A stretch of 64,000 nucleotides of DNA from Callipepla californica brunnescens. Lineage: Eukaryota > Chordata > Aves > Galliformes > Odontophoridae. Position numbers and translations under genes: made by a program. Below, piece after piece: positions 39,108 through 50,740 of this stretch (positions within the stretch are counted from its first letter, which is position 1; the number at the start of each line of letters is the position of its first letter). The notes under the pieces were generated by a model. That model was not told the DNA's origin. It was given only the letters and a program-made list of their open reading frames with translations, and did not search any database. The DNA is taken from contig JALIRH010000005.1 in assembly GCA_023055505.1 (NCBI GenBank), forward strand, positions 930,001-994,000. The letters run 5' to 3'.

Positions 39108-42100
39108 CCACATTGGCTGCAGTGAAAATGCTGGAATGCAGCAGCTGAGCTATTCAATCTCTTTCAGAATTGAGGCAATCCTGAGGCAGTTAACTTCTTG
39201 CCGTATTGGAAGACCAAGGAGAGAAATGAAGATCAACTCCTGTATGCAATTATCAGCCAACTTCTTCCCGGATATCAAGTTGTATCTGTTGCCATGGTAG
39301 GTACATTTATGTACTTTATGCCCCCTCAAGCAATATATCTGGTAAATACGTTGGTTTCTTTTTTTAATGTATTGGCCCTCCATAATGATGATGATTCATG
39401 TATGTTCTAGACCTAAGAGCTCCTCTATTGCCTACTGACTTTTTATCATGACATTTCAGTAACAGGAAGAGCTCTTAACAGCAGAGCAGAGAGGTTTAAT
39501 AGGTTAAGTTACCCTTTCTCTAAATTCTACGAAAGGCAGTTCTGGAGGTTGCTCTGTCAATGGCTATGGATGCAGGAATATGCCTGTCATGCCACTTCAG
39601 GTGTAATTCTGCAGTGCCTCCCAGAGAAAAACTGACTCTTGTGACTTAAATGGCTTCTTGTGGCATGCCCTTCCTGATTCCTCTTGAAGAAACTAGTTCA
39701 GGAGAGCTCTGGCTAGACAAAGGGCAATAACACTGATGGGTGGAGCAGGTGTTAGAATTGGTGAGACCCTTCAGGCAGTTTCACCAACGCTTTGAAAATC
39801 TGTCCTCAATTACAATGCCTTGAGTTCTAGTTTGTATCTGTGTGTGGTAATTGCACGTAGGGTGAAAAGATTGTTATTTGTTCTGACTCGAGTGGAATTC
39901 TACAAAATTATTCCTGATTTTATTAAATGTGACAGAAACATAGCCTAAAGTTTGCCATGCTAAAAAATCTATGCCAGTGCCAAATGCTGTGATTTCTGTA
40001 TTCAGGGATACCTTCAGAAAAAATAAAATAAAGTACTTTGCTAAATGAAATGATTACTATTATACAGAATAATTTCTATATTCACACGTTCCTTACAGGT
40101 TTAGGGAAATTAAATTTCATTCATGTTTGGAACATCATGTGAATAACCCAATAGAGTTTAAGGTCTTGTTTTACACATCAGCACTGGGAATCGGGAATTT
40201 CCCAACAGAATGTGATCACAAAAAATGAATTAGCACTGACGCAGAGCTCATGACCTCCTTGGCGCCAAGGGGCTACATTTAGCCAGTTTCCTGAAAGGAT
40301 ATAGTTCAAGGAAAGTTTCTCTCTGATACCTAATGTAATTCATATGATTGCATTTGCTTTTCCTTTAACTTCTTCTATAGGAGTGACTTAAAAAGAAAAA
40401 AAAAAAAAGTCAATTTTTAATACTTACATGAATACCATTCCCTGGCTGAAAATAAGTTTTAATTCCATTGCCTTTGTATTTGCCCCGTTTGACAGTTAAG
40501 TCCAACTTTTTGTTATTTCAGCAGACTTCAAACGTGCAATAAATAAATTTCCACTGGGTTGGCACTTCCTTTTTGCTTCCTGATGTAGGGGTTGATTGTT
40601 CTTTGCACGTCTCTTGGGATTTTATGAGCTTTCTCAGAATGACTGACTTGACCACAAATTCAACCACCATAATTTTAAGAAATGGTTCACACAGAAAATG
40701 CAGTAGAGGCCATTTTTAGAACAATAGCAATGGCTTCATATTGTATGAGATCAAATGCCTTCTCAGGTGTAGCAGGAGATACAAACAATGATGGAATTGA
40801 CTCAAAATGTTGTAGCTCATGAGATTAGAGTGAGTCATGGGAGGCTGTAACTGTAAAAGCTTTTTACAAGAAGAGTCTTCATGTATATGTATAAAAGTAC
40901 TAATGTTGATTTGACTAGTTAGCAGGTGTTACAGGGATAAAGAAAGTATCACATTTACTTATTTGAGTCTATCTTAAGGTAAGAAAAGAGTGAAATTTTA
41001 TTCATGAAACTGAACTAGCTAAAAAATATGACTGAATAATTAAATAACTCAGGAAGAAAAAGAAACCAAATCATTAAAATGGTTAACTGAGAAAGCAAAA
41101 GATGTCTGTTGGCATTTTAGATGTCCAAGTATATCCTGGCCTTTCTAGGCTTTGCATTTGTATCTGCCAGCCATGAACGATGCACCAGATATACTTGGTA
41201 TCGATAATGGAGAGAAAGAAATAACTATATTCAGTCACAAAAATAATCTTCTTATATTATACTAACTATTCAATAGTATCAGTGCATACATATATATGTT
41301 TAACTAACTGGTCAGTAATGAAATATCGATCCTTATTTAATAAATCACCATTAATAAAATAGATTATTCTGGATAGCTCAAAAGAGTTGTTAACGTTGGG
41401 GTTTTCATATCTCCTCCTTTCTTGGGTTCTTCTGGCTGCAGGTTAGTCTAATTTCTCTACCATGCAAAATATTTGAAAAAATGTCCATTTCCAATGAAGA
41501 AACTTTGATGGGGAAACACGACTAAGCAATGACATGTTAACTTAATCCCTGAATCATCTATGTTGAAAGAAAATTCAGAATCAACAAGTCCATGAATCAA
41601 CCTGCCCTACCAAGTCCTATCTCTAATCCATGTTCTTTAGTACAACATCCATGGTTTTCTTAAATAGTGCTAGGGATGAGAGGTTTTTGAAACTCAAAAA
41701 ATGCTTAAAGGAATTCAGATTTCACTGCATTGTTATTACTCATCATCTGTCTCTGTTGGCCAGATAGTTTATCCAAAATCCAATTTTAAATAAAACTCTA
41801 TTCCAAATAGAGGGCAAAACCATTTTAAATATTAAATGAAATAAACATTTTGTAGCTGTGAATGATGCGTAACTGTAATTCCTATACAGACTATTAAAAA
41901 TACAACTGGAAAGCATTTCAAGTGACTCAAAAGTAAGCATCAAATGTGCATCTAATTTTTACTGACAATAAAGAAAAAACTGCATTGTTTTTTATGTGTT
42001 AAATGCACTATATTTAACACTGGTTTTTAGTCTTAAAGAATTATTATTGTTATTTAGTAAACAAGTGGTTATTCTACTTGTGGAGAAAGCATGCCCCATG

Positions 42101-42553
42101 TTTTTTGCCAGGAGCTGTGACTTCTTTTGAAGGGAATAGCAAAGTCTAATATCTGTTCAAATTCATGTATGAATTATTTTTATTAATTTATATTGGACTC
42201 TGTTTGTGCTGAAATGTTATATATGTGCGTCTTGGGAGCCTTGGGTTTTAGGGGAAGCTCTCCTACTCATAATACTGTTAAGTGTATGACACTAGCAGAA
42301 GGTTGGAGGCATGGGCTGCTTGAGGAAGGGGTCAACCTCTGTACTTGATGTCTACTGGGACTTGTTGCATGGAGGTACTCAAAGAGCAGTGGTCTCCTCC
42401 AGTTTCTGCACCACTGCTAGGGCTCTGCCTTCTCTCAGCTCTTTGAGAAACGTAGTAACCTGTGGCTCTTAGGAGTGTGCAACTTTGGGTATGTGACTCA
42501 TGGATTAGTGTCATGCTTCAAACTTCAGATACAGGTTTCCTCTGCTTAAATGT

Positions 42554-42574
42554 CAAAACAAAACAAAACAAAAA
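42554..42574 (+). repeat. (AAAAC)n short tandem repeat
   Basis: Four CAAAA units followed by AG. Confidence 0.9.
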
Positions 42575-44035
42575 GTTGTTAAAGCTGTCGTCATAGCCAT
42601 TCGCTAGGGAATAGGTGGGTACCTGACTACTGTGCAGATGTTGTGCTAATGAGCATAACATTGTATAATTTTCCTACCACAGAAAGAAACCTTAACAGCT
42701 TTGATTCAAGGCAATCATGTTTCCTGTTTTCATTCACAAGTTTTACTACACTATGGAGAAAGATACAGCTGGAATTTTACATTCAGTGTAAGCAACTGGT
42801 GTGCAAGTTTATGCTTGGTAAGTAAATGAACTCAGAAATATTTTTATAGGTTGTCATTTACTGAGCAGCACTGAAGCAACTTAATTTGCTAATGTATCTG
42901 TTCCCTTTATAATCAAGACAGTTCGACCATTTCCATGATTATTTTATGCCCAAGGGTATAGCTGTGGTTGTAACTAAAACTTAACTAGTATTCTAGACTT
43001 ACAGTGAAATTAGAAAGGGAAAATTACTTTCAGCAGAGCTGCTTTTTCTTATTTTGTCTGATCAACTTGCAAGAACTTAAAAAATTATTATTAAGAGAAC
43101 AAACAGTTTTATCTCTATGGTTCAATAATTAAAGTAGAAGGTGTATGTACAATTGTATGAAAGTTGATATTTTCATATCTGCTTCTCAAAGAAGGTAATT
43201 AACGGAGATGCTAGGTATCAGCTCTGCAATTTAAGTATCTAAAATTCTGAATCACTGAGCAAAACTTTGAGACTGTATGGCTCCACTAAGAGAGAAGAGA
43301 AACAAAGCACAGTTCCAACCCAAGCCATTCTATGCTTCTTCTAATGGCAGCATATTACTAGGGAAGAAGTAATCAGGTTGTCTAACACAGCACGGGCTGT
43401 GGTGTGAGCAAGGGGTGAACAGTCTCAGTTCCCATCCTGAGATGGGAAGATTCCCTCAAATAAGGATACAGTCAATGACTAAAAACCCAATAGTGGGACA
43501 TTAATTGCTCTTCAAGGATTGTCTATGAAAGTATGTGTAGCAGGTAAAAGGAGAGAGAAACTCATGGAGACTTAACCTAATATTTGACATGGAATTACAT
43601 TTCAGAAGTACTACATAATGTGTACTTTCTTAGAAAAACTACACATACATAGATCTCTTACAGATTATACAATAGTAGGTAAATAAACACTCCTCTGAAT
43701 TGTTTCATAATATGTTCTGGGAGGAGATGGTGCATTATGAGAAAACAGGGATGCTCAGGAAGTTTTGAGAACTGCTGCAGTGATGGGTAATTTCAAAGAC
43801 CTGCTACAGGGCTCATGTTTTTGCTCATCCATAATTACGTATTGTTTAATGAAATAGGAAGCAGTTTGAAACATTAGTTTTTTCCCGAATTTTCACTTTA
43901 TTTTGAAACTCAAATCTCTGGTATTTGTTGACCTTGCTTATCTATTTATACGCATAGGTAGGTACATATATGTATATCTTTGTATTTTGTTTCTATAAAT
44001 ACATTTAAAATATGCTATACGTTTATCTATTAATG

Positions 44036-44116
44036 TAGTGAACCTGCTGTAGCAGGGGGAGTTGGACTTGATGATCTCCAGAGGTCCCTTCCAACCAACC
44101 CCTATGATTCTGTGAC
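44036..44116 (+). mobile_element. CR1 LINE, very short 3' end (+)
   Basis: About 80 bp of CR1 3' terminus: GTTGGACTTGATGATCTCCA, GAGGTCCCTTCCAACCAACC and the tail CCTATGATTCTGTGA. This is extreme 5' truncation, as is common for CR1. Confidence 0.9.
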
Positions 44117-46641
44117 ACAATACATTCCTTATCTAAATGTATACCTTCAGGAATTTATCAGGTATTGGCCAAAATAGTAGAAAAACAGCTTTACTGTACT
44201 CTTTAAAAGGAGTAGTCATGTTCTTTTTATTATATTTACACAGTAATTAAGAACACGAAATACAGGAATTACTTTTTGGAGGGCTCTCTTAACTTAAGTA
44301 TCTGTTTGTTTGACTTGGACGTTGGTACCTAAATTCTGCCTGTGAAGAATTAGTCTGAGATTTAATTCTGTGTGAACGTTCACTGAAGTTACTGACAATC
44401 TCAGCCTTATGTCAAGGGGAAAAAATACACTTTTTTTATTAGTATTCTGAGGCTGTAGTGCATTATTTTTCTCACTGTAGTCTGTGCTCTTTTTCAGATG
44501 CAGCCTTTCCCTTTTCCTCAAGAGCTGGACCGTGACATGGGTTTCTTTTCTGGATGTGGGCAGCTTCCTGCAGCCAGCTGGGATTGTATCTGGAGTTAAG
44601 GTTAGGCAATGAAGGTAAACTTTCTGAAAGATTTTGTGGTAAATTATGGACTTGATGATTACATGCAGTTCTTTCCTCCTTGAACATTTAGTGCTGCTGG
44701 AAACACTTGTAAAGAATAGGAGTGCTTGATGACATTTACCAGGCCTTGCTACTGTGAAGACTGATCACAGTCATGTCATTAAAATGAATAATCCCACTTA
44801 AATCAGGGGAAGGAATCAGTGATGTCAGTGGCAAGCTATGTCCTGCAGATGTAATGGTTTTGACTTGCTTTTGGCTAAACTCTTCTTGATGATCATCTCA
44901 GAGGTCAGTAGATCTTAGTATTATCTTTTAAATTTTATTTTTTTCATTTCCAGCGGTACAGATCACAAGATTTTAGGGGTATGTTCCTAAAGTCACCTTG
45001 TCTGCCCCTGAGCCCTGGCTTTTTTCCATGCAGCGTGTATGAGAGGTGACCATCCACTCAATTACAAGGCTAAACAGCTCCAAGCTGCTGTGTTGGGCTG
45101 CTGTGAGGGCTGTATGAGTGCAATGTTAGATTGGAGACAGCTTACAGTGGAATCATAGGTTGTATTTTGTGAAGAGTTACCATAAATTTATGATATACGT
45201 CTCCTTCTACATTCTGAGTATAACTTGTTTGTGTTTTCTGTGTAATATTTATTTGCAAGCTTGCTTTATGAAATTCTCAACTGTATAATCATTTTTATTA
45301 TTGTTTCCTTGGTCAATGGGATTTACAGCCTTTGATTGTAACGCTTCAAGTCATTCACTTTCAGCTTTTTTTAACACTTCTTTCATGTATTTATACCTAA
45401 AAAGTATCGCTAGGAATTCAGAAACAGTTCAATCCCCCTGTTTGGATGATCATCTAAAAAATCCTGAAAGGGGTCTTAATAATAGTATCGAGGAAAGCAG
45501 TTGGAGAAGTTAGAGTTAACTGTGATAGGTTAGTAACTGAATTTCCCTTTTAGCCTTTCTTATGGGGAGACTGAGATAAGGTCCAGAAATCTAAGAGAAG
45601 TAATTTAAGTTGAGAAAGGGGGCAAAGGGGAAGAGTTCAGTGACCACAATTGCCTGATACAAATGCAGAGAATGGATACAGTTTGCTGAAACTGGGATGA
45701 AAGGTCAATATCCATAATGAACAGATTCAGGGCCCGTATTCCAGGAAAAATGTCTGAAGCTACACAGTGTGACTTTCATGACGGTGTTTTGCTTAGTAGA
45801 ATGGAAAATAAATGGTAATATACAATTACCATACAATCAGAGATTCCCAGGCAAGTTTACCAACGAATGGCAATGCTCATGTAAAACAGCAAAGCATTGT
45901 GTTTGAAGATGTAGTTTCACTCTCTAATGTATTTTTTTTTTTGTGATCTACTGCATTCTTTATCTTAAGTAATGTTTCCTGATTCATAGCTACAGACTAT
46001 AGATAATTTATCATTGTAAAGATGTACATTTTATTTAAATCTTAGAAACTATGCTATTGTAAATTTGGTGCTTGTTGCTGCTCAGACTCCATTACAATAT
46101 TTGGTGTGAAAATACAGATGAGTCCAGATATGCTACCGTATAATAATGCTTTAATGTATATAGAGCTATATAATAACTTGTGTAGCCTGGAATCTTTAGC
46201 CTGTAGTAAACTAGCCTCATTTTCTTAGGCTTTTGTTCAGATCTATTACATTTTAAAAAGTAATTAAATACCTAGCCTATCAGTCAGAGGGCTGTCTTAC
46301 ATTTTTTCAAGCTGTTTTCAAGTTTTATCTGAAATTGGAAAAGAGAAAGAAAGTAATCTATGAAATACATTATCAAATATAACTTTTACTTTTTAAATTA
46401 AGTAGTAATTCTCTCATATTATAAATGATGACAATATTATATTGACTAAATTACAAAAGTTGAAAATTCTGACTTGACTGCCTTGAAACTATTTGAGTAC
46501 AATCCTTTATACCTCCAAATAAATTAAAATTTCTTTAAATGAATATATTCTATTACTCAGACTAATCTGTGAGCTTGCTTACTTATGACTACACGTGTTA
46601 TTCACGCCTTAAATACTCTTTTCAGTTTTGGAGCACTCACT
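44117..46641. other. Intergenic, nothing recognised
   Basis: AT-rich, with a slightly GC-richer stretch near 44990-45140. The frames at 44294-44521, 44472-44687 and 45301-45513 are short and unrecognised. Confidence 0.6.
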
Positions 46642-47117
46642 GTAAGACAGACGTTGTGGCCCTGGAGTGAGTTTGGAAAAGGGCAACGAAGGTTTGAAGT
46701 GTCTGGAGCACAAATCTTACAAGGAGCAGCTGAGGGAATTGGGATTGCTCAGTCTGGAGAAGAGGAGGCTCAGGAGAGACACTGCCCTCCACTACCACCT
46801 CAAAAAGGAGGTTATGGCAAGGTGGGTGTTGGACTCTTCTCATCAGGTAACAGGGATAGAACGAGAGGGAATGGCCTCAAGTGTCACTAAGGGAGGTTCA
46901 AGTTGGATTTTAAAAAAAACATCTCCAAAAGAGTGGTAATGCATTGGAACAGGCTGCCCAGGGGGGCAGTGGAGACACCATCCCCGGTGGCTTTTCAAGA
47001 AATGTGTAGATATAGCACTGAGGGATGTGATTTAGTGGGTAATATTGGTGGTGGCTATATGGTTGGACAAGACAATCTTAGAGGTCTTTTCCAGCCTTAA
47101 GGGCTCTATGAGTCTAT
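46642..47117 (+). mobile_element. CR1 LINE 3' fragment (+)
   Basis: About 475 bp. CR1 landmarks appear in order: GGCCCTGGAGTGAGTTTGGA, AAAAGGGCAACGA, GCTGAGGGAATTGGGATTG, GGAACAGGCTGCCCAGG, and near the end GGTTGGACAAGACAATCTTA followed by a decayed TCTATGAGTCT tail. The reverse-transcriptase tail (KEQLRELGLLSLEKRRLRRD) is readable near 46720-46790 and then broken. It lies about 3.1 kb beyond the VEGFC poly(A) signal. Confidence 0.92.
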
Positions 47118-47716
47118 TTTTAGCTTTTGGCATAGACCAGATAGCTACGTATCACGCCAGAAAATTACATAGAACAATGTTAAAATTCATTAAAATGTTA
47201 GCACTGGGATTTGAAGACTGAAAATGAAAATAACAAAAGCAATCCTAGTACTTTTATTGCAGAGTTAGTGCAAAATAAATGATATATATGATTGTCGCCC
47301 ATGGTTTTAGGGTGGTTTTTTTTTTGTTTAGGGTGCATCTTCTGATTTCTCTATGTATTTAATAATAAGTAGAGAATTAAGAACATAAATGAACCTGAAA
47401 ATTCCAAGCAGCTTAAAATTAAATACATTAATATTAAATAAAAATAAATTAAGTATATAAATATATTAAATGCAGTCAATTGTGTGCATGTACTATTCAA
47501 CTTATCTGCGTATCTTCAAGAATTCCTGATCAGTCCCCTGCCCAAACATAAATCTGATATGTAATAAATTTCAAAAGTTGGGTCTTTAATTTCTTTATAT
47601 CTTAGTTTTTCTTAGTGATTTACATTATATTATTAGTAGCTCTTTTATTGTAACGAATGCATTTCAAATTATTTAAAGTGGGCATTGCTCTATTTAGTGG
47701 GCTTCTTGTTGTTTTT

Positions 47717-47738
47717 TGTTTGTTTGTTTGTTTGTTTT
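47717..47738 (+). repeat. (TTTG)n microsatellite
   Basis: About five TTTG units within a T-rich stretch. Confidence 0.9.
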
Positions 47739-48412
47739 CCCCCTTTACAGTATTATAACATTTACTTTTTATAACCTAAATACCTGTTGGAATGCAGTTT
47801 TGCTCTGCTGCTGCTTGTGTTCTCATTTTTAACCACAAGTACGTATTAATTAACCTGGTTGATACTGAATTACTTAGCTTCTGTTCCTGGTTTCAGAATT
47901 GTTTTTTCTTTCTTCTATATTGAATATTGGTAGAAACTAGGAAGCTTACTTTGCAGTTTGTTTTCTTAAAACTTCACTAAAATTTGCTTTTTAACTGATT
48001 TCTTAAGGTATTCTTTTGCTTCTTTTAAGCTGCTGAGACATAGTAGATATATGATCTTTAGTAACACTGGATGAAGTTTCAGCTATTGGCCTCTTGCAAT
48101 TAGACTGTTGCCTTCAATTTGATCACCGATGATTTGCATGACTAATAATCTAGTGGAAAGGAAGTAGAGTCTGGTTGTACTATTATAAAGTTGTAGGCCG
48201 GAATGCAACCTGCATTCAGTTGCTGAGGGAATACAGTAATAAAGACATACCTCATTACTTGTATGCCTAAGCTTCATGCTATTTGATTAATAAATAGCTG
48301 GTGTTCTAGTTAGAATAGTTTAAGGAGTTGTGTTATGTGAAGATGCAATTATCCAGAAAAGCAAACCTCAGCGGTCTAGGAAATAACTGGAAATACTATC
48401 TACTATCTTATT

Positions 48413-48455
48413 AAAAAAAAAAAAAAAAAAAAAAAAGAGAGAGAGAGAGAGAAAA
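48413..48455 (+). repeat. A24 followed by (GA)n
   Basis: Twenty-four A's (48413-48436), then about eight GA units. It is purine-only on this strand and so able in principle to form triplex DNA. Confidence 0.95.
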
Positions 48456-50217
48456 GGAGTTGCTACTTAGAACCAGCAGTTGAAAATAACAACACATATC
48501 TATATCTTAGTAGATCTCCCTCCTACCACAAAAATCTTGCTTCACCTGTTCTATTTCTACATGCAATAAAGCTTGCATAGTTTAGCGACTCCCTTCCAAT
48601 TTATGAAACGTTTTAATTTTGAATAGATTGTTCTATATGCATTGCTATTACCGAAAAAGTTAAAAGTCTTACCTCTTTATCAAAGTTGTAGATGTTTGAT
48701 TTTGCATTTACTTTAACAAAGAGAATCCTGTCAATTTTTTATGTGGACAGGATGTGCTTCCATACTGGACCTGTGGAAGTCCTTTCATGTCCCCAGTGGA
48801 GTGTAAAACATATTATTTTCCTTCAAAGTATTTTTGTAAACACAGATTTTAACCCAGGACAGCTGACTAACTCTATGAAAGAGTAAAACTGCATGAAAGC
48901 ACGCTGAATTATTTTAGTAGCATACAGCCTGTGACATTAAAAATATACTGGCATTTCTATTTTCATACTAATAACTTTCAGTAGATCATTTTTTATATTA
49001 TGATTTATTATTTCTGGTACTGTACCAACTTGCTATCATTAGCTTAAAACCAAAACAAAATAAACCTGATTTTTTTCCCTTCTAATACAAATTGTTAAAG
49101 GATTACATTCCATCGTGTCCCAGAATTTAGTGTTTAGAATGTACTGGTTCTTTTAAGTTTGTTGCTCTGCTCTTTAGGGCTGTATGTGTATATATAAAAT
49201 TAGAATCACTTGGTGGAAAGATCTTTCAACTGCCTACATACACTGTGGTATGATTTTATTATTAACACCCTTGAGGGTGTTAATAATGTTATAGAATGTG
49301 CGACTTGTATACAAGCTTCCTGTTTCTAATTCCAGTCCTTTACACATTTTTGAGATGTTTGATCAATAATCATGTTGTTAAGCTCCCTGAATCATTTCAC
49401 ATCATTTTACTCAGTATTATTTGTATTTACAGTGTCTGGAGGAAGCCTTCCCCAAAGCCACAGACTACTGAGAGGCAGGGAGCATGGAGCAACGTGGGAG
49501 AGACCTTAGGTAAATGAGCACCCCCCACTGTGTTGGAATTCCTCTCCTAAACACCTGCAAAAACCTGAAAGTTTAGGAATTTAAGGCAATTATGATTGCA
49601 GCTTTTTCAAATCCTAAGAAGGAAGAAGTTATTTTGGGCTTATGCCTACTGAGCAATGCTCAACACTATTACAGAGAAAGAGAGACGTCCAAGTCCTTAT
49701 CTACAGATACTCACGTCTGGCCTCCTGGAAGAGAAGAGCGCTGTGCCCTGTCACCCAGAACTGGAAATCAGGTGAGTACTGGAGAACTGTAGTCTGGGAT
49801 GCGTAGTCTGTCTCTTCTCAGTGTATCTTCCTCTTGGAAAGCTGGAATTCACGTAGGAATAACTGAGACTGATAGGACCACAGGACCCAGGAAGCGTAGC
49901 CAGGACAAGAAGAAATTAAAGAATGCACATTTTGGAACATGACTGGCTGCTGCAGACCTTGTATATGCTCAAGGTACATGCACAATCTGCATTATTTTCA
50001 TTAGTTACTAACTGTATTGCTTTGCTGGTTTCATCCCAAGGACAGAAGTATCACTGGACTACAAAACATTACCTCTTTATATTTCAAGTGCTATATACAG
50101 CAGCTCCAAGGAAATATCTCTGAAGTTTTCCTTTTATGAAAGTGCTTTCTCTTAACATCTTTCTCTTCTTTCTTATGGCTCTGGTGATGTAGGCGGATGG
50201 ATCAAACGTTCTCATTA

Positions 50218-50625
50218 TTATATAATACAATTTCCATTTTATTTTAAACATACTTTGCATGATATAAAAATATTGATCACAGTGAGCTTTAACAATTGTT
50301 ACTGCTATAAACAAATGCTGCACAATGGTTTTAGTGGAAATAAATTATATAGTCATTATCTCTTTAAAAAAATCACAAGAAGTAGAACCTAGGCTGTTTG
50401 GTCATTGGCAGAAAATAAGTCCTTACTGAGTTCTTTATAAAACGTGAACCCCAGTTATTTTCTACATTTGCTTTCCACATCTTGAGAAAAGCACAATGTG
50501 TCTGTCTCTGAAAGCCCCACAGGGTCTCTGGTGAACATTTAATTCCAAGTATTTGCAAAGTTTCTGTTGCTCTTTTGTTCTAATGGAAAAAATGTACACC
50601 AAAATAGCAAGTAGTGCTTTCTTCG
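50218..50625 (-). other. VEGFC: VEGFC 3' UTR
   Basis: The stretch between the stop codon and the first good AATAAA in the direction of transcription is about 390 nt, and cleavage is expected some 15-25 nt later. That length is similar to the short 3' UTR of mammalian VEGFC as I recall it. An ATTAAA variant at 50538-50543 could give a shorter form. The 3' end is placed by the signal, not by transcript data, so the boundary at 50218 is approximate. Confidence 0.75.
50238..50243 (-). terminator. VEGFC: Polyadenylation signal AATAAA for VEGFC
   Basis: A canonical AATAAA on the minus strand (TTTATT on plus), about 385 nt past the VEGFC stop. The downstream sequence is not obviously GU-rich. It is the first canonical hexamer after the stop. 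Confidence 0.7.
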
Positions 50626-50740
50626 CTAATTCATCAGTGGTCTTTTCCAGTATGTGGGTACACAGCGGCACACTTCTTCGCTGAAATAAAATCCGGCATC
50701 ACAGCGTTTCGTTCGGACTGTGCACGGTGGTCTGTAACAA
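50626..50740 (-). CDS. VEGFC: VEGFC exon 7: C-terminal end and stop
   Basis: The coding part has 115 nt and begins after the acceptor TTTTTTCAG at 50740/50741. Together with AG from exon 6 it restores a Ser codon and encodes CYRPPCTVRTKRC, then DAGFYFSEEVCRC, then VPTYWKRPLMN and a TAG stop at 50626-50628. The last unit keeps C-x10-C-x-C spacing. The ending -YWKRP-M- is the hallmark C terminus of VEGF-C; human ends, as I recall it, YWKRPQMS. No other open frame covers this exon because the stop follows soon after the acceptor. Confidence 0.96.

Larger units (their letters stand above)
37717..44035. other. Intergenic, nothing recognised apart from small repeats
   Basis: AT-rich. It contains (AAAT)n at 39089-39107, (AAAAC)n at 42554-42574, T-rich DNA at about 38090-38110, a palindromic GGGAATTTCCC at 40193-40203 and a spaced inverted repeat at 41125-41198. 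The overlapping frames near 39150-39410 are short and not recognised. Confidence 0.6.
47118..50217. other. Immediate 3' flank of VEGFC
   Basis: About 3.1 kb between the nearest CR1 and the VEGFC poly(A) signal. It contains (TTTG)n at 47717-47738, an A24-(GA)n tract at 48413-48455, a perfect 30-bp hairpin at 49258-49287 and a possible plus-strand exon at 49675-49771. No protein-coding gene was recognised. Confidence 0.6.

Noticed and set aside
46585..47100. Plus-strand frames of 65-101 codons
   Set aside because: They lie in a CR1 fragment; the similarity to reverse transcriptase is repeat-derived.
50084..50671. Minus-strand frames of 61-79 codons around the VEGFC end
   Set aside because: They lie in the VEGFC 3' UTR and last coding exon, out of the VEGFC frame.
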